Below are positions 8,613 to 18,326 of a stretch of 64,000 bases of DNA, piece after piece. The stretch lies in the NCBI GenBank assembly GCA_008363215.1, contig RHKP01000021.1:41466-105465 (forward strand), given 5' to 3'. Every line of letters begins with the position of its first letter. Positions within the stretch are counted from its first letter, which is position 1. Both the position numbers and the translations under genes were made by a program. The notes beneath the pieces are model-generated. The model saw only the letters and a list, made by a program, of their open reading frames with translations, was not told where the DNA came from and ran no database searches. The stretch comes from Cyanobacteria bacterium CYA. GTDB taxonomy: Bacteria; Planctomycetota; Phycisphaerae; Phycisphaerales; UBA1924.

Positions 8613-11600
8613 TGGCCCCTCCCGACTGAGAGGCCGAATCCGTGTCCTCGAACATCTTGATCTTGAACGTCTCTTCGATCGGGAACACGGTGCGGATTTC
8701 GGCTGTCGGTTGCGGCAGTGTGACAGGGCCGTTGATGTAGATCAGGTGGTAGTCCCGGTGCTCCGTCCGCTCGCGGGTGCTCTCGCGATGGCGAGCCATC
8801 CATGCGTCGAGCACGGCGGCGTCCTTTTCCGGGTCGTCGGTCAGTTTCCGCCACACCACCAGCACGCGGGTGCGGTTGCCGTCGTTCAACTCGCCTTCAA
8901 CACGCTGGAACACGTACGGCCCGTTCGCGTCGCGGCGCAGGCGGCCCGTGATCTTGATCCGTCCGAGGTTGTCGGCGTGCGCTGCACGTTCGAAGTCTGC
9001 GCTGTACCGCTCCAGCGGGCCGTAGGCGTGGACCTTCAGGCCGATTAGGTAATTGAACGTCTCAACCAAATCGACGCGGTGCCGCTTGATCTCGGCATCG
9101 CCCGCCAGTTGGGCGTTGATGGTGTAGCCCCACGGATCGCGGAAGGCATCGAGATTGAGCAGGTGTGGCCCGAGTTCGAGATCGAGGCCGTAGGTGATCA
9201 ATGCGTCCTTCTCGGCGTCCGTGCGACCGTCCAGAAGCGTGCCGGAGGGCGCGGGGAGGTTGTTGAGAGCGTCTTCGTAGGACTCGAGCGCGAAGTACTT
9301 CACAAGGGCGCTGACTCCCTTGTCATGGATCTGGGCTATGCCCGCGCTCCAATCGGGGCAGTAGAGGCATTTGGCGACGCGGGGTAGCAGCACTTCACCA
9401 AAGTGCCGGCCCATCTCTACCAGATGGAATCGACGCTTACCGCCATCCTCTCGGTTGAGCATTACCACGGAGTGACCGGTCGTACCTGAGCCTGCAAAGA
9501 AATCCAGTACGTCGCCAGCCCGAGCGTTTGCCAGCGCAGCATCGATGCAATCGCGTACCGTGTAGATTGACTTCGGAAACGTAAACTCATTGTCAGGAAG
9601 CATTTCGTTGAGGATGCGGCTGCCCCACGAGTTGGCCGAGTACTTTTTGTCAGTCCAGACAGTCTTGAAGTTAAACCGTACCTTCGTGCGGATGATGTCC
9701 CACTCCTTCAGATCCTTGTTGAACACGGCGGATAGCTCGCCTTGAATCGAGCCAACCGTCTGTTGGGCGAACGTCCACTTGCGCTCTTCGAGCGTGCCAT
9801 CCGCGAGTTTGTTAATGGGGTATACCTCGATCACGCCGTCAGCCGCCTGCACGTTCTTTCCACGCGGGTGGTAGTCATCGGCGGAGACGGGACCGAAACC
9901 GATGACCTTGCCATCCTTGACCAGAATCGGGTAGAAGCAGTTTGCAGCGTCGGTGCGCAGATGCGACCCCTTGGAGACGTTTCTCAAGGGGCGGACATCC
10001 GGATTGTCTCGTCGGTCCTCCAGCCCGATACAACCCTCGCGTGAGCCATGCACGAAATAGGCATACTCGTGGGTCGCCGAGAAGTTGTTCCCCTGCTGTC
10101 CCGTTGCGTTGTGCACCACAGTCACACATGTCAGCTCTCGAAGCGGATTCAGCGTCCTCAAGAGCGTGCCTAGGCGTTCTTGCTCCACTTCGTCGATGGC
10201 GACAACGAGGTTTCCATTCTCACCCAAGGCTGGCAAAGCAGCTTGCAACCGATCAGTCATCATCGCAAGCCAACTGGAGTGCTTGAACGTGTTTTTGTAC
10301 AGAATCTCAGATGACTGTGCGTTATATGGCGGATCGATGTAGATGCACTGGCATGCGTTTCGCATGGTCGGGCCAAGCGAGCGTACGGCGTGAAAGTTGT
10401 CGCCGCAGATCAGAACGCCAGAAGTCTGCGTCTCGATGGACTCACTTGAGAGCGGCTCAGCCGACAACAGGGAAGATCGAAATGCGTCATCGAAATGGCG
10501 AGTGTCTACAAGTAGTTTGTCGCACGCATCAAGGTACGCCATCGTTCCCCACGCTGCGCCCCCGAACAACCCGGCGTCAGCCGTGGCGTTCGGCTTGAAG
10601 CCCAGGCGCTCCCACTCGGCCCACTGCTCGGCGTTCTGCGCGACCACATCACGGAGCGCCGGCGGGATGCGATCCACGGTCACGAGCCAGTTCGTGTTGA
10701 GCACGAACTTCTTCTTGAGCCACATCTTCTTCTGGAAGTCTTCCAGCGAGCCGAGGAACGCGATGAGTCGCGTGGCGACGGCGCGGATGGCCTTGACCTT
10801 CCCCTGTACGCGCTGGAGGTGGTCGCCGGGGAGCGCCTCCAGATCGTCGAGTCGCACGACCTCGTTCTTGATGTAGAAGTCGAGCTCGCGGCGGAGAAAG
10901 CCGCCCAGGTCTTTGTGGATGAAGTAGTCGAAGGTGTTGCGCGCGGTGAAGTGGTCCAGGTGCTTGCCGAGGATCGTGCGGAGGGGTTTGCCGTCGGTGG
11001 CGGCGGCTCCGGGGGCCGCGACCGCCTGCTTCCAGGCCGCGGACATCGCGGCGGTGGCTCGCTTCTCAGCGTCGGCGCAGAACTGCTCGCGGGGGTCGCC
11101 TTTCTTGGGGTTCGAGGGCTTGGCGTAGTCGCCGCCGAAGATCGACACCGCGCCGTCGGCGGCCCGGGCCTCGTCCGTCTGCGTGGGCACGCGGAACTCG
11201 AAGCGGAGCGTCAACTCACCCGGCGATTCTTCGACCGGATTCTCGGGCGCGAGGATGTACCGGCGCTTGGCGTCGTCGGCCTCCTTGTTGTTGCTGACCT
11301 CCTGGGTCGCTTCGATCAGTTTGAAGCGGACGGTTTTGTCGCCGACTTTGAAGCGGTAGTCCTTGTGCCACTCGCCGGACTTGATGTAGTACTGGTCCTT
11401 GTTGGCCCAGTGGAGGGTGACTTCCTCGCCGCTGTACGGGATGGCGTAGGTGTCTCCCTTGTAGCGGCGCTGGGAGATGAAATCGCCCTCGTCGTAGTAG
11501 CGCCCGAAGAAGGCCAGCAGGTGGTTGTAGATGTCGGCCTCAAGGTCGGCCGAGGCCGCACCGCCGGCGGCCGCGAGTTTGGCGCGAAGGTCGGCCACCT

Positions 11601-11913
11601 TCTTGTTGGTCTCGATCTGTTCGTCGGGCACTTCGGCGGCCCGCAGGCTGGCGATGGTCTTGTCGAGCTCGGCTTGCACCTGATCGGCGGCCCCGGCCCC
11701 GTGTGCGGCGAGCGTGGCGCGGACGACATCCTTGAGCTGGCGGTCGAGGAACTCGGTGACTTCCTTGTTCTTGGCGGCGATGATGCGGTAGATGCCGAAG
11801 TCCAGGTCGGACTTGTCGAGCTCGAAGAGCTCGCGCAGCTTGGCCTTGAGGGCGTTGAACTTGCTGTCGGTGATGGCTGTGATTGCTGGGGGCATGGTGT
11901 TCCGTGACTGCAT
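8605..11913 (-). CDS. Mod-like DNA methyltransferase (beta class)
   Basis: 1102 residues, much longer than ordinary type III Mod subunits (about 600-650). A long N-terminal region begins with an LFELDKSDLDFGIYRI segment and contains a predicted coiled region. The catalytic DPPY lies near residue 527 and the SAM-binding FFAGSGTTG near 806. The order DPPY then FxGxG defines the beta class, usually N6-adenine methylation. A further 290 residues follow. The partner is the Res-like gene downstream. The start could be ATG 11913 or 11895; 11913 is 4 bp after the helicase stop. With the neighbouring genes it probably marks self DNA. Confidence 0.87.
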   Translation of the reverse strand: MQSRNTMPPAITAITDSKFNALKAKLRELFELDKSDLDFGIYRIIAAKNKEVTEFLDRQLKDVVRATLAAHGAGAADQVQAELDKTIASLRAAEVPDEQIETNKKVADLRAKLAAAGGAASADLEADIYNHLLAFFGRYYDEGDFISQRRYKGDTYAIPYSGEEVTLHWANKDQYYIKSGEWHKDYRFKVGDKTVRFKLIEATQEVSNNKEADDAKRRYILAPENPVEESPGELTLRFEFRVPTQTDEARAADGAVSIFGGDYAKPSNPKKGDPREQFCADAEKRATAAMSAAWKQAVAAPGAAATDGKPLRTILGKHLDHFTARNTFDYFIHKDLGGFLRRELDFYIKNEVVRLDDLEALPGDHLQRVQGKVKAIRAVATRLIAFLGSLEDFQKKMWLKKKFVLNTNWLVTVDRIPPALRDVVAQNAEQWAEWERLGFKPNATADAGLFGGAAWGTMAYLDACDKLLVDTRHFDDAFRSSLLSAEPLSSESIETQTSGVLICGDNFHAVRSLGPTMRNACQCIYIDPPYNAQSSEILYKNTFKHSSWLAMMTDRLQAALPALGENGNLVVAIDEVEQERLGTLLRTLNPLRELTCVTVVHNATGQQGNNFSATHEYAYFVHGSREGCIGLEDRRDNPDVRPLRNVSKGSHLRTDAANCFYPILVKDGKVIGFGPVSADDYHPRGKNVQAADGVIEVYPINKLADGTLEERKWTFAQQTVGSIQGELSAVFNKDLKEWDIIRTKVRFNFKTVWTDKKYSANSWGSRILNEMLPDNEFTFPKSIYTVRDCIDAALANARAGDVLDFFAGSGTTGHSVVMLNREDGGKRRFHLVEMGRHFGEVLLPRVAKCLYCPDWSAGIAQIHDKGVSALVKYFALESYEDALNNLPAPSGTLLDGRTDAEKDALITYGLDLELGPHLLNLDAFRDPWGYTINAQLAGDAEIKRHRVDLVETFNYLIGLKVHAYGPLERYSADFERAAHADNLGRIKITGRLRRDANGPYVFQRVEGELNDGNRTRVLVVWRKLTDDPEKDAAVLDAWMARHRESTRERTEHRDYHLIYINGPVTLPQPTAEIRTVFPIEETFKIKMFEDTDSASQSGGANG

Positions 11914-11916
11914 CGT

Positions 11917-14796
11917 TCAGACCGCCTGAAAGCGGAGGGTAAACAGGGTCTCTCGGGCGTGCTGCTGCTGGCACCGGGCACGAAGTTGTGCGAGAAGCTT
12001 CTGACGCTCGGTCTCGACCTCGGCTTCAACCTCGTCGAGCCGTCGGAATGCCCGACGCCGCTCACCCTCCAATCGCGTGATCTCCTGCTGGGCCTGCTGC
12101 TGCGCGGCGACCGTCTCTGCAAGCTCCGCACGCCGCCGGGCGGCACGGGTGTCGCGGCGGATGACTTCGATCTCTCCCTCGGCGGCGGCGATCTTGTCAT
12201 CGGCCCACTGATTGACCTGCGTTTGGATGGCGCGGAACCGGCTGTTGCCCGCCTCGCTCGCTCGCGAGAGGGTCGCATCTGCAAGGCGGTCCGCGTCGGC
12301 CGCCAGCCGTTCACCCGGGATGGGCGATGCCTTGGCATCGGCGACCACTGTGCCTGGAACGTCCATGAGGCGCTGCGACTGCTCCTGATCGATGTTCTCG
12401 CCGTCGTCGGTGATCGCGGTGAACAGAAGAAACTCTTCTCGGGCGTCGCTGTCGAGCGTCAGCTTATCGAGCCGCAGCCAGCCTGATCGGCCGATCAGCG
12501 GCTTGAGCATGCTGATCTTGCGATCGTGCCCGGACACATCGAAGCGAATGGTCGCTGGGCTCAACGGCTGAGCTTTGGCGGCGTTGAGCAGCCACTGCCC
12601 CATCGGGCTGGAGAGTCTGAGAAGATGGGCTTCGGTTGCGGCGTATTCGTCTTCGGTACGGACCGCGGAGATGAGTCGATAGCGACCAGCGGGGACATCT
12701 GCTGCGGGGGAAACGGGGAGATCAAAGCCCAAGCGGGCATCGTCGAACGTGGCCTTTCCGTCGAGCCCCCAATGGGCCAGCCGCCAGAACCGCTCGCCGA
12801 CGCGGTCAAGAGCTACCTGTGCGTTCTGCCCACGGATCTTCAGCCGTTCGTGGACATCGGCATCAAAGTGCTCGAAGAGCTGCTGCTGCGCCTGGGTCAT
12901 CTTCTGCGCGATGGTGCCTTCGAGTTCCCGCTGCAGGGCATCGAATGCGGCCGCGATCTCCGCGTCGGTGCGGCATGTCTTGAGAATGGCGAGCACGCGC
13001 TTCTCGAAGTCCACCCCCTCTTCGATTGCGCCAAGAACCTCGTCGCTCGCACCGAAGAGCCCGTCAAAGAGGCTGAACTTCTGCTGGAGAAGGTCCTGAA
13101 CGCGGCGGTCGGCGAGGTTGTCCTGGGACAGGAAGTTGACAACGACCACGTCGTGCTGCTGGCCGTAGCGATGGCAGCGACCGATGCGCTGCTCGATGCG
13201 CTGCGGGTTCCACGGCAGGTCGTAGTTCACCACCAGAGAGCAGAACTGCAAGTTGACGCCCTCAGCGGCGGCTTCGGTGGCCAGGAGGATCTCGGCATGA
13301 TCACGGAACTCCTCGATCAACGCCGACCGGATGTCGACGGCCTTCGACCCTGTGAGCTTGTCCGTTCCGGCATGCTTGCTTGTGAATCGGTCGTAGGCCT
13401 GTTTGGCGCTGTGGTGTGTGTTCGAGCCGTTGAACGTGACGATCTTGCCCGCGTAGCCATTGGCTTCGAGATACGCGGCGAGGAACGCCTGGGTCTTGCG
13501 GCTCTCGGTGAAGATCAGCGCCTTGCGTTTCGCACCAAGTTCCCTGAGTCGAGCGAACGCGGCGTCGAGTGCCTTGAGAAGGGCCTTCGACTTGCTGTCG
13601 CTTCCGATCTTCTCGGCGCGGGCGATGAGCGACTCGATGTGCGACAGCTCGCCCGCCAGCAGCCTGCCCTGCACGAGTGGACTGGAGGCATCACCGGTGG
13701 ACTCGGAGCCGTCGAGTTGTTCAACCAGCGCGTCGATGTCGATGTCCTCGTCTTCAGCAAAGGCATCGAGGAGATCGTCTTCAGAGACTTGCGGCAGGCC
13801 ATCTCGCAGTGCGATCAAGCGCTTGCGCATCGTGCCCAGTGTGCTGGCGAGAGCTTGGGGCGATGACGCCAGCGTCTTGAACAGGATCATCTCGATCAGC
13901 TGACGCTGACGCTGCGGGAATGCGAAGCTGATGTCCCGCGTCATGAAGTCCATCACGTCTTGATGGAGCGACTTTTCCTCATCCGTTTGCGGGAACGGAT
14001 GGGTCATCGCCTGACGCTTCTTGTAGTTGATGTACGAGCAATCCTTGCGGAGCGTGCGTTTGCACACCTGCGCGAGGCGAGCGCGAAGGCCGACGAGATC
14101 ACCGCCAGCGTTGCAGTAGCGGGACTGGAAGGCGCTCTTGTCGCCGAACACATGGTCGTCGATCAGCCAGCCCAGGCCGTACAGCTCCAGCAGGCTGTTC
14201 TGGAGCGGGGTCGCCGTGAGCAGGAGTTTCTGGCGAAGCTCGAATGCCCAACGCACCGCCTGTCCACCTTTACGACTGGGCTGATAGGCGTTGCGGAGCT
14301 TGTGGGCCTCGTCCAACACCACAAGATCGAATGGAATGGCCCGCAGGTCGTCCTTCATCCGGGCGGCGAAGCCGTAGGAGACAACGATGATCTTCCCGCA
14401 GTCGAAGGGATTCGACTGTCCCTGCGCTCGCAGTTGGTTCCAAACACGACGATCCAGAACGACCGCGGGCAGGTTGAACTTCTCTGCCAGCTCTGTCTGC
14501 CACTGCTTTCGGATATGGGCGGGCGAGACCACGATCAGGCGGCGGCGACGTTCGGCCCAACGCTGGCAAAGCACGAGGCCAGCCTCGATGGTCTTCCCGA
14601 GGCCCACCTCATCCGCGAGGATGACGCCCTTCTGGAGAGGATTGGAGATGGCGAAGAGCGCAGCCTCAACCTGGTGGGGATTGAGGTCGACCTTGGAGTC
14701 GAACAGCGTTGTGGACAGACGGTCCATCTCGCCGACAGCGCCGAGGCGGGTCAGGTCATGGGCGAAGTAGCAGGCCTGGTGGGGCGAGAGGAGCAT
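11917..14796 (-). CDS. SNF2/RapA-type helicase-translocase
   Basis: 959 residues. Walker A lies in ADEVGLGKTIE near residue 65, motif II is VLDEAHKLRN, and motif VI is in RIEQRIGRCHRYGQ. The spacing and the LPWNPQRIEQRIGR block are those of RapA-like SNF2 ATPases. The C-terminal 300 residues are helical with a long coiled coil (about 840-940). First gene of the minus-strand operon. SNF2 translocases accompany methyltransferases in several defence systems (DISARM drmD is one), but DISARM's DUF1998 and PLD partners are absent next to it. Its role here may be DNA surveillance or remodelling ahead of the Res-like nuclease. Confidence 0.87.
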   Translation of the reverse strand: MLLSPHQACYFAHDLTRLGAVGEMDRLSTTLFDSKVDLNPHQVEAALFAISNPLQKGVILADEVGLGKTIEAGLVLCQRWAERRRRLIVVSPAHIRKQWQTELAEKFNLPAVVLDRRVWNQLRAQGQSNPFDCGKIIVVSYGFAARMKDDLRAIPFDLVVLDEAHKLRNAYQPSRKGGQAVRWAFELRQKLLLTATPLQNSLLELYGLGWLIDDHVFGDKSAFQSRYCNAGGDLVGLRARLAQVCKRTLRKDCSYINYKKRQAMTHPFPQTDEEKSLHQDVMDFMTRDISFAFPQRQRQLIEMILFKTLASSPQALASTLGTMRKRLIALRDGLPQVSEDDLLDAFAEDEDIDIDALVEQLDGSESTGDASSPLVQGRLLAGELSHIESLIARAEKIGSDSKSKALLKALDAAFARLRELGAKRKALIFTESRKTQAFLAAYLEANGYAGKIVTFNGSNTHHSAKQAYDRFTSKHAGTDKLTGSKAVDIRSALIEEFRDHAEILLATEAAAEGVNLQFCSLVVNYDLPWNPQRIEQRIGRCHRYGQQHDVVVVNFLSQDNLADRRVQDLLQQKFSLFDGLFGASDEVLGAIEEGVDFEKRVLAILKTCRTDAEIAAAFDALQRELEGTIAQKMTQAQQQLFEHFDADVHERLKIRGQNAQVALDRVGERFWRLAHWGLDGKATFDDARLGFDLPVSPAADVPAGRYRLISAVRTEDEYAATEAHLLRLSSPMGQWLLNAAKAQPLSPATIRFDVSGHDRKISMLKPLIGRSGWLRLDKLTLDSDAREEFLLFTAITDDGENIDQEQSQRLMDVPGTVVADAKASPIPGERLAADADRLADATLSRASEAGNSRFRAIQTQVNQWADDKIAAAEGEIEVIRRDTRAARRRAELAETVAAQQQAQQEITRLEGERRRAFRRLDEVEAEVETERQKLLAQLRARCQQQHARETLFTLRFQAV

Positions 14797-14943
14797 CAGT
14801 AGCCTTCCCCTCGATGCCCCAGTTGTCCATGATCCAGCGCCCAGACGGCGTCGACTGCGGGCGCGCGCCGCGTCTTTGCGGCGTCACAGATCGCAGGTTT
14901 CAAGCTGGTGGAGTGGGCAGGCATGGGGGGCTCGGTAGCGATC

Positions 14944-14991
14944 AACCGGCGGAGCAGGCGGTTTGACCCGCCGGTTATGTCCATGTACAGT
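14944..14991 (+). promoter_or_regulatory. Promoter and palindromic operator of the XRE operon
   Basis: TTGACC (14963-14968), exactly 17 bp, TACAGT (14986-14991): a strong sigma70-type promoter. A perfect 9-bp inverted repeat, AACCGGCGG (14944-14952) and CCGCCGGTT (14968-14976), flanks and overlaps the -35. A dimeric repressor bound there would block transcription, so autoregulation by the XRE protein encoded 30 bp downstream is likely. The divergent SNF2 operon starts at 14796 and could share this control. Confidence 0.75.
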
Positions 14992-15021
14992 AAACAGGGA
15001 ACGAGCGAGCGTCAAACCGTC

Positions 15022-15390
15022 ATGACCGCCCAGAAACCAAAGTTCGGCACCTTCATCCGCGAGCGCCGCACCGCCAAAGGGTACAGCCTGCGCCGGTTCG
15101 CTGAGCTGGTCGGCATCAGCCCGACGTACCTGTCGCACGTCGAGCAGGACAAGGTCGTGACGTCGCCCACCGCCGACCGAATCCAGAAGATGGCAGACCT
15201 CCTCGGCGAGAGCCCTGACGAGCTCTTCGCGATGGCTGGCCGTGTGCCCGAAGACCTCCCAAAGATCATCCAGAGCCAGCCGGAAGCGATGCCGGCTCTC
15301 CTCCGTGCGGTGAAAGGCCTGACGCCCGAGCAGCTCAAGAAGCTGCAGGATCAAGCGTCCAAGATGCGGAGGGAGGGCGATCCGTCGTGA
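15022..15390 (+). CDS. XRE-family transcriptional regulator
   Basis: 122 residues from ATG 15022. An HTH_3 domain fills residues 8-65: FIRERRTAKGYSLRRFAE, then GISPTYLSHVEQ as the recognition region. A short helical tail follows. It is translationally coupled to the metalloprotease gene (GTGA overlap). XRE plus ImmA/IrrE pairs form phage- and ICE-type switches in which the protease cleaves the repressor after DNA damage. Here the pair sits between the restriction cluster and the phage genes, so it may control either or both. Confidence 0.85.
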   Translation: MTAQKPKFGTFIRERRTAKGYSLRRFAELVGISPTYLSHVEQDKVVTSPTADRIQKMADLLGESPDELFAMAGRVPEDLPKIIQSQPEAMPALLRAVKGLTPEQLKKLQDQASKMRREGDPS

Positions 15391-16094
15391 GTGGTCGCGG
15401 GGCCATTTCGGATGTGCCGTTCCTGCCGGAAGTCCGCATCGAGCGTGACGCCGATGCGCTCATCGCTGAATATGCACAGCGTCATGGTGCTCCCGTCCTT
15501 GCGCCGGTGCCCGTCGAGGACATCCTCGAGCTGCATCTCGGCCTGACGTTTGCCATCGAGGACCTGGCGGCGCTGTTCGGCACCGACGGCGTGCTCGGCG
15601 CGATCTGGTTCAACGAGAAGCTTGTTCGGATCGACACCCGGCTCGATCCATCCGAGAACCCGTTGCGGCTCGGACGCTACCGGTTCACGCTGGCGCACGA
15701 GATCGGGCACTGGCGGCTTCACCGCACGTACTACCGCGAGGACCCGTCGCAGGCGGCGCTCTTCGACGGGCGGGGACAACCTGCGGTCGTGTGCCGCGCG
15801 GGAGAGAAGAAGATCCCCGTCGAATGGCAGGCCGACACGTTCTCCAGCTACCTACTCATGCCCAAGTCGCTCGTGGTCGCGGCATGGACCGAATGGCGCG
15901 GCAACCTGGATCCTGTGATCCTCTCAGATCTGCCCACAGTGACCGTCGCCGACGGCCGCGATCCGGCCGACGCCACACTCGATCGTTTCTCGAAGCCGCT
16001 CGCTGAGCGGTTTGAAGTGTCCGCCGAGGCGATGCGCATCCGCCTCGAGAAGCTCGGCCTCCTACTGCGCGAACGACCCAACACGCTGTTTTGA
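15387..16094 (+). CDS. ImmA/IrrE-family metalloprotease
   Basis: 235 residues from GTG 15387. The zinc motif HEIGH lies near residue 105 within LAHEIGHWRLH, and a downstream Glu in EWQADTFSSYLLMP supplies the usual third ligand; this is the COG2856 pattern. By analogy with ImmA (ICEBs1) and IrrE/PprI it should cleave the XRE repressor in response to a DNA-damage or infection signal. The C-terminal 60 residues include an AMRIRLEKLGLL segment resembling a small winged helix. Confidence 0.85.
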   Translation: MSGRGAISDVPFLPEVRIERDADALIAEYAQRHGAPVLAPVPVEDILELHLGLTFAIEDLAALFGTDGVLGAIWFNEKLVRIDTRLDPSENPLRLGRYRFTLAHEIGHWRLHRTYYREDPSQAALFDGRGQPAVVCRAGEKKIPVEWQADTFSSYLLMPKSLVVAAWTEWRGNLDPVILSDLPTVTVADGRDPADATLDRFSKPLAERFEVSAEAMRIRLEKLGLLLRERPNTLF

Positions 16095-16177
16095 CCCTGC
16101 ACGCCACGACACCGGCACGGCACTGTCACGTCCCGAGTGTCAACCATTTAGCAAACGACAGACAAGGAACCTCAGTT

Positions 16178-17365
16178 ATGGCCAAGCCGTTTGATCCCCG
16201 CAAAGTCCTCAAGCAGATCGCCAACCCGCTGCTCCGCGAGTTCTTCACGCGCCGCGGCGAACTCGCCGACGTCCCGTGGGACCAGCTCAGCGAGCACCGC
16301 ATCGAACCGGTGTTCGCTGGCTGGCTCGCGCTACCGGACGCCAAGCAGCGCGAAGTGCAGATGATCATCCGCGACGTCAACGAACTCGCCGACCACCGTG
16401 GCGTGGCCGTGCTCGCGGAGGGCATCCTCGCTCGCCACCCCGATCGCGCCGAGGACTTCTCCGCGCAGCGCAGCAAGGCCGACAAGGCGATGTGGTCGTA
16501 CCTGTACGCGCCGGAGGTGTTCAACGACGCGGCGATGTTCGCCCGCGCCGACGCGCTGACCGGCGGCCGTCTCTGGAACCGCCGCAACGGCCTGCCCAAG
16601 CGCCAGCTCGACGACCCCGAGTCCCTGTGCGGTCCGCTCGGCGAAGCGCTCTCGTCCGTATACGCGCCGGCCCAACTCCGTGGCAAGCAGTGCATGGTGG
16701 AGCACTACCGCCGGGCCGACGGCGCGGACTACTTCTTCGCGTACCTCGACGACTATCCCGACAAGCACCTCGTCTTCGACGGCAACGACAGCCAGCCGAT
16801 CGTGCGGTGGGACCGGTACGCCTTCGAGAACGTGTTCGTCTACAGCGGTGATGAGGGTGTCCTCGAGATCGTCGCGCCCGGCGGCGGGAAGATGTGGACG
16901 ACCCTGCAGGTGGCGTTCTGCAAGGCGGTGCTCAAGAAGGACATCCCGCCTGCGGACCCGCTCAAGCCCTCGTACCGCCTCGACCACCTGCTCCAGAACG
17001 ACTTCCCGCTCCCGACCGATCCGGTCGACCGCGTCGAGGACGCACGCATCACACGGCTGCGCATCGTCCCGCGCGGCGGGGGCGGGCACATCGAGATCAA
17101 GGCCGATCCGCGCGGTGACCGCAACGACATCTACCGCAAGATGGACCGCTGGCTGCGCCGCGAGAACCTGCCCGTCGAAGGCCTCCGCGTTGTCCAGGCG
17201 ACGTTCTCACTCCGCTTTGTACACAACGGTGTGGGTCGCCAGCCGACGCTGACGTTCGAGGTCTCAGTCCCGCACTCGAGCAACCTCAAGAGCAAGCCCG
17301 ACGAGGTCCGTGTGATTGGCGAGCGGTGCCTGCGCCGGTGGGAGGTGACCGATGACCAGGGCTGA
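16178..17365 (+). CDS. Unknown protein of the XRE/ImmA operon
   Basis: 395 residues. I chose ATG 16178 because AAGGAA lies 9 bp before it; an upstream start at 16091 has no such site. The N-terminus is basic (KPFDPRKVLKQI). The middle contains ordered segments such as YFFAYLDDYPDKHLVFDG, and the C-terminus is beta-rich with an RIVPRGGGGHIEI turn. No domain recognised, no membrane segment or signal peptide. The end overlaps the next gene by 14 bp, so the two probably work together. It resembles no phage structural protein I know and may be defence-related by location only. Confidence 0.6.
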   Translation: MAKPFDPRKVLKQIANPLLREFFTRRGELADVPWDQLSEHRIEPVFAGWLALPDAKQREVQMIIRDVNELADHRGVAVLAEGILARHPDRAEDFSAQRSKADKAMWSYLYAPEVFNDAAMFARADALTGGRLWNRRNGLPKRQLDDPESLCGPLGEALSSVYAPAQLRGKQCMVEHYRRADGADYFFAYLDDYPDKHLVFDGNDSQPIVRWDRYAFENVFVYSGDEGVLEIVAPGGGKMWTTLQVAFCKAVLKKDIPPADPLKPSYRLDHLLQNDFPLPTDPVDRVEDARITRLRIVPRGGGGHIEIKADPRGDRNDIYRKMDRWLRRENLPVEGLRVVQATFSLRFVHNGVGRQPTLTFEVSVPHSSNLKSKPDEVRVIGERCLRRWEVTDDQG

Positions 17366-18326
17366 TCTCTTCCGACTCCTGCTCGTCGCGGCGGATGCAC
17401 CCGGCTCGCTGTTCGACCACGCGGAGGTGTCGCGATGGCCCAAGGGGGCGCTCGACGACCTGCTGAGGTCGCACCTCGTGCGCCCCGCGCAGACTGGCCT
17501 CACTGCGCCCTGTCCCCACTGCGACGACGGTCACGTCGAGACCGTCACGGTCGTCGAGTCGGCGGACGACACGGAGAAGCCGCGTTACCTCATCTGCTGC
17601 CCCGAGTCGCTCAAGGTCGAGATCGACGAAGCGATGTGCCGTGGCTGGGCTGTCGATCTCGACGGCCTCGGTGCAGCGCTGGCATCAGCCCTTGCCGTCT
17701 CCACGCCGAAGCCGGTGGTGCCTGGGCGTTTCTGGCGGCTGGGTCGGATGCAGTTGCGTGACACCACGCGCGAGGTCGTCTTCGCGGTGCGACTTGCCGA
17801 GGACGACGCTGATGCACTGATGCGGCACGTCGGTACGGGCGGCCGGGCCGTCGTGTTCGTCCCGCACCGACTGCCGGACCGGAGCCGATGGCCCGGGCGA
17901 GCACCCGCCGTGATCTCTCTGCACGACGTGGCCGCGATGGTCGACGACAACGTCGTGCTCGACCCGCAGGCTGTCATCGAGGCCATCGATGAGGCGGACC
18001 GCCTCGCCGAGCTCGCGGGCGGCGTGTCGCTCGACGCCCGCGGGAAGAAACTTGTCCGCGCGCAGGTCAAGGCTGAGATCAAGGCGAACTTGACCGACGA
18101 GATGCTGGTGGCCGCGTACCAGCTGCACGGGTCGTTCGACAAGGCTGCCGACGCGCTCTCTGAGCAACTCGAGACGGACATCTCTAGGGACAAGGTCTGG
18201 CGAGCTGTCCAACGAGCCAAGGACGCTGGCACTTTCGAACCTGCCGAGGACTCCGCCTCGGTCGGCCGGTCTGTCGCGTCGCAACCCCGCGACAGAGGAA
18301 AGAAAATCGAGAGGTACAGCAAGTAG
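17352..18326 (+). CDS. Unknown protein with a Cys-rich N-terminal motif
   Basis: 324 residues. A possible zinc site appears near residues 54-82: CPHC, a His, then CC about 25 residues on. The middle resembles a nucleotide- or ligand-binding fold without a named motif. The C-terminal 90 residues are basic and helical (KKLVRAQVKAEIKANLTDEMLVAAY cut short here, then DISRDKVWRAVQRAK), which could be a winged helix binding DNA. Last gene of the XRE, protease, unknown, unknown series. No function assigned. Confidence 0.6.
   Translation: MTRADLFRLLLVAADAPGSLFDHAEVSRWPKGALDDLLRSHLVRPAQTGLTAPCPHCDDGHVETVTVVESADDTEKPRYLICCPESLKVEIDEAMCRGWAVDLDGLGAALASALAVSTPKPVVPGRFWRLGRMQLRDTTREVVFAVRLAEDDADALMRHVGTGGRAVVFVPHRLPDRSRWPGRAPAVISLHDVAAMVDDNVVLDPQAVIEAIDEADRLAELAGGVSLDARGKKLVRAQVKAEIKANLTDEMLVAAYQLHGSFDKAADALSEQLETDISRDKVWRAVQRAKDAGTFEPAEDSASVGRSVASQPRDRGKKIERYSK

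Noticed and set aside
3458..14796. Naming the first cluster DISARM
   Set aside because: It has an SNF2 helicase and a methyltransferase but no DUF1998 (DrmB) or adjacent PLD (DrmC) gene, and it has Res-like and DUF262 partners instead.
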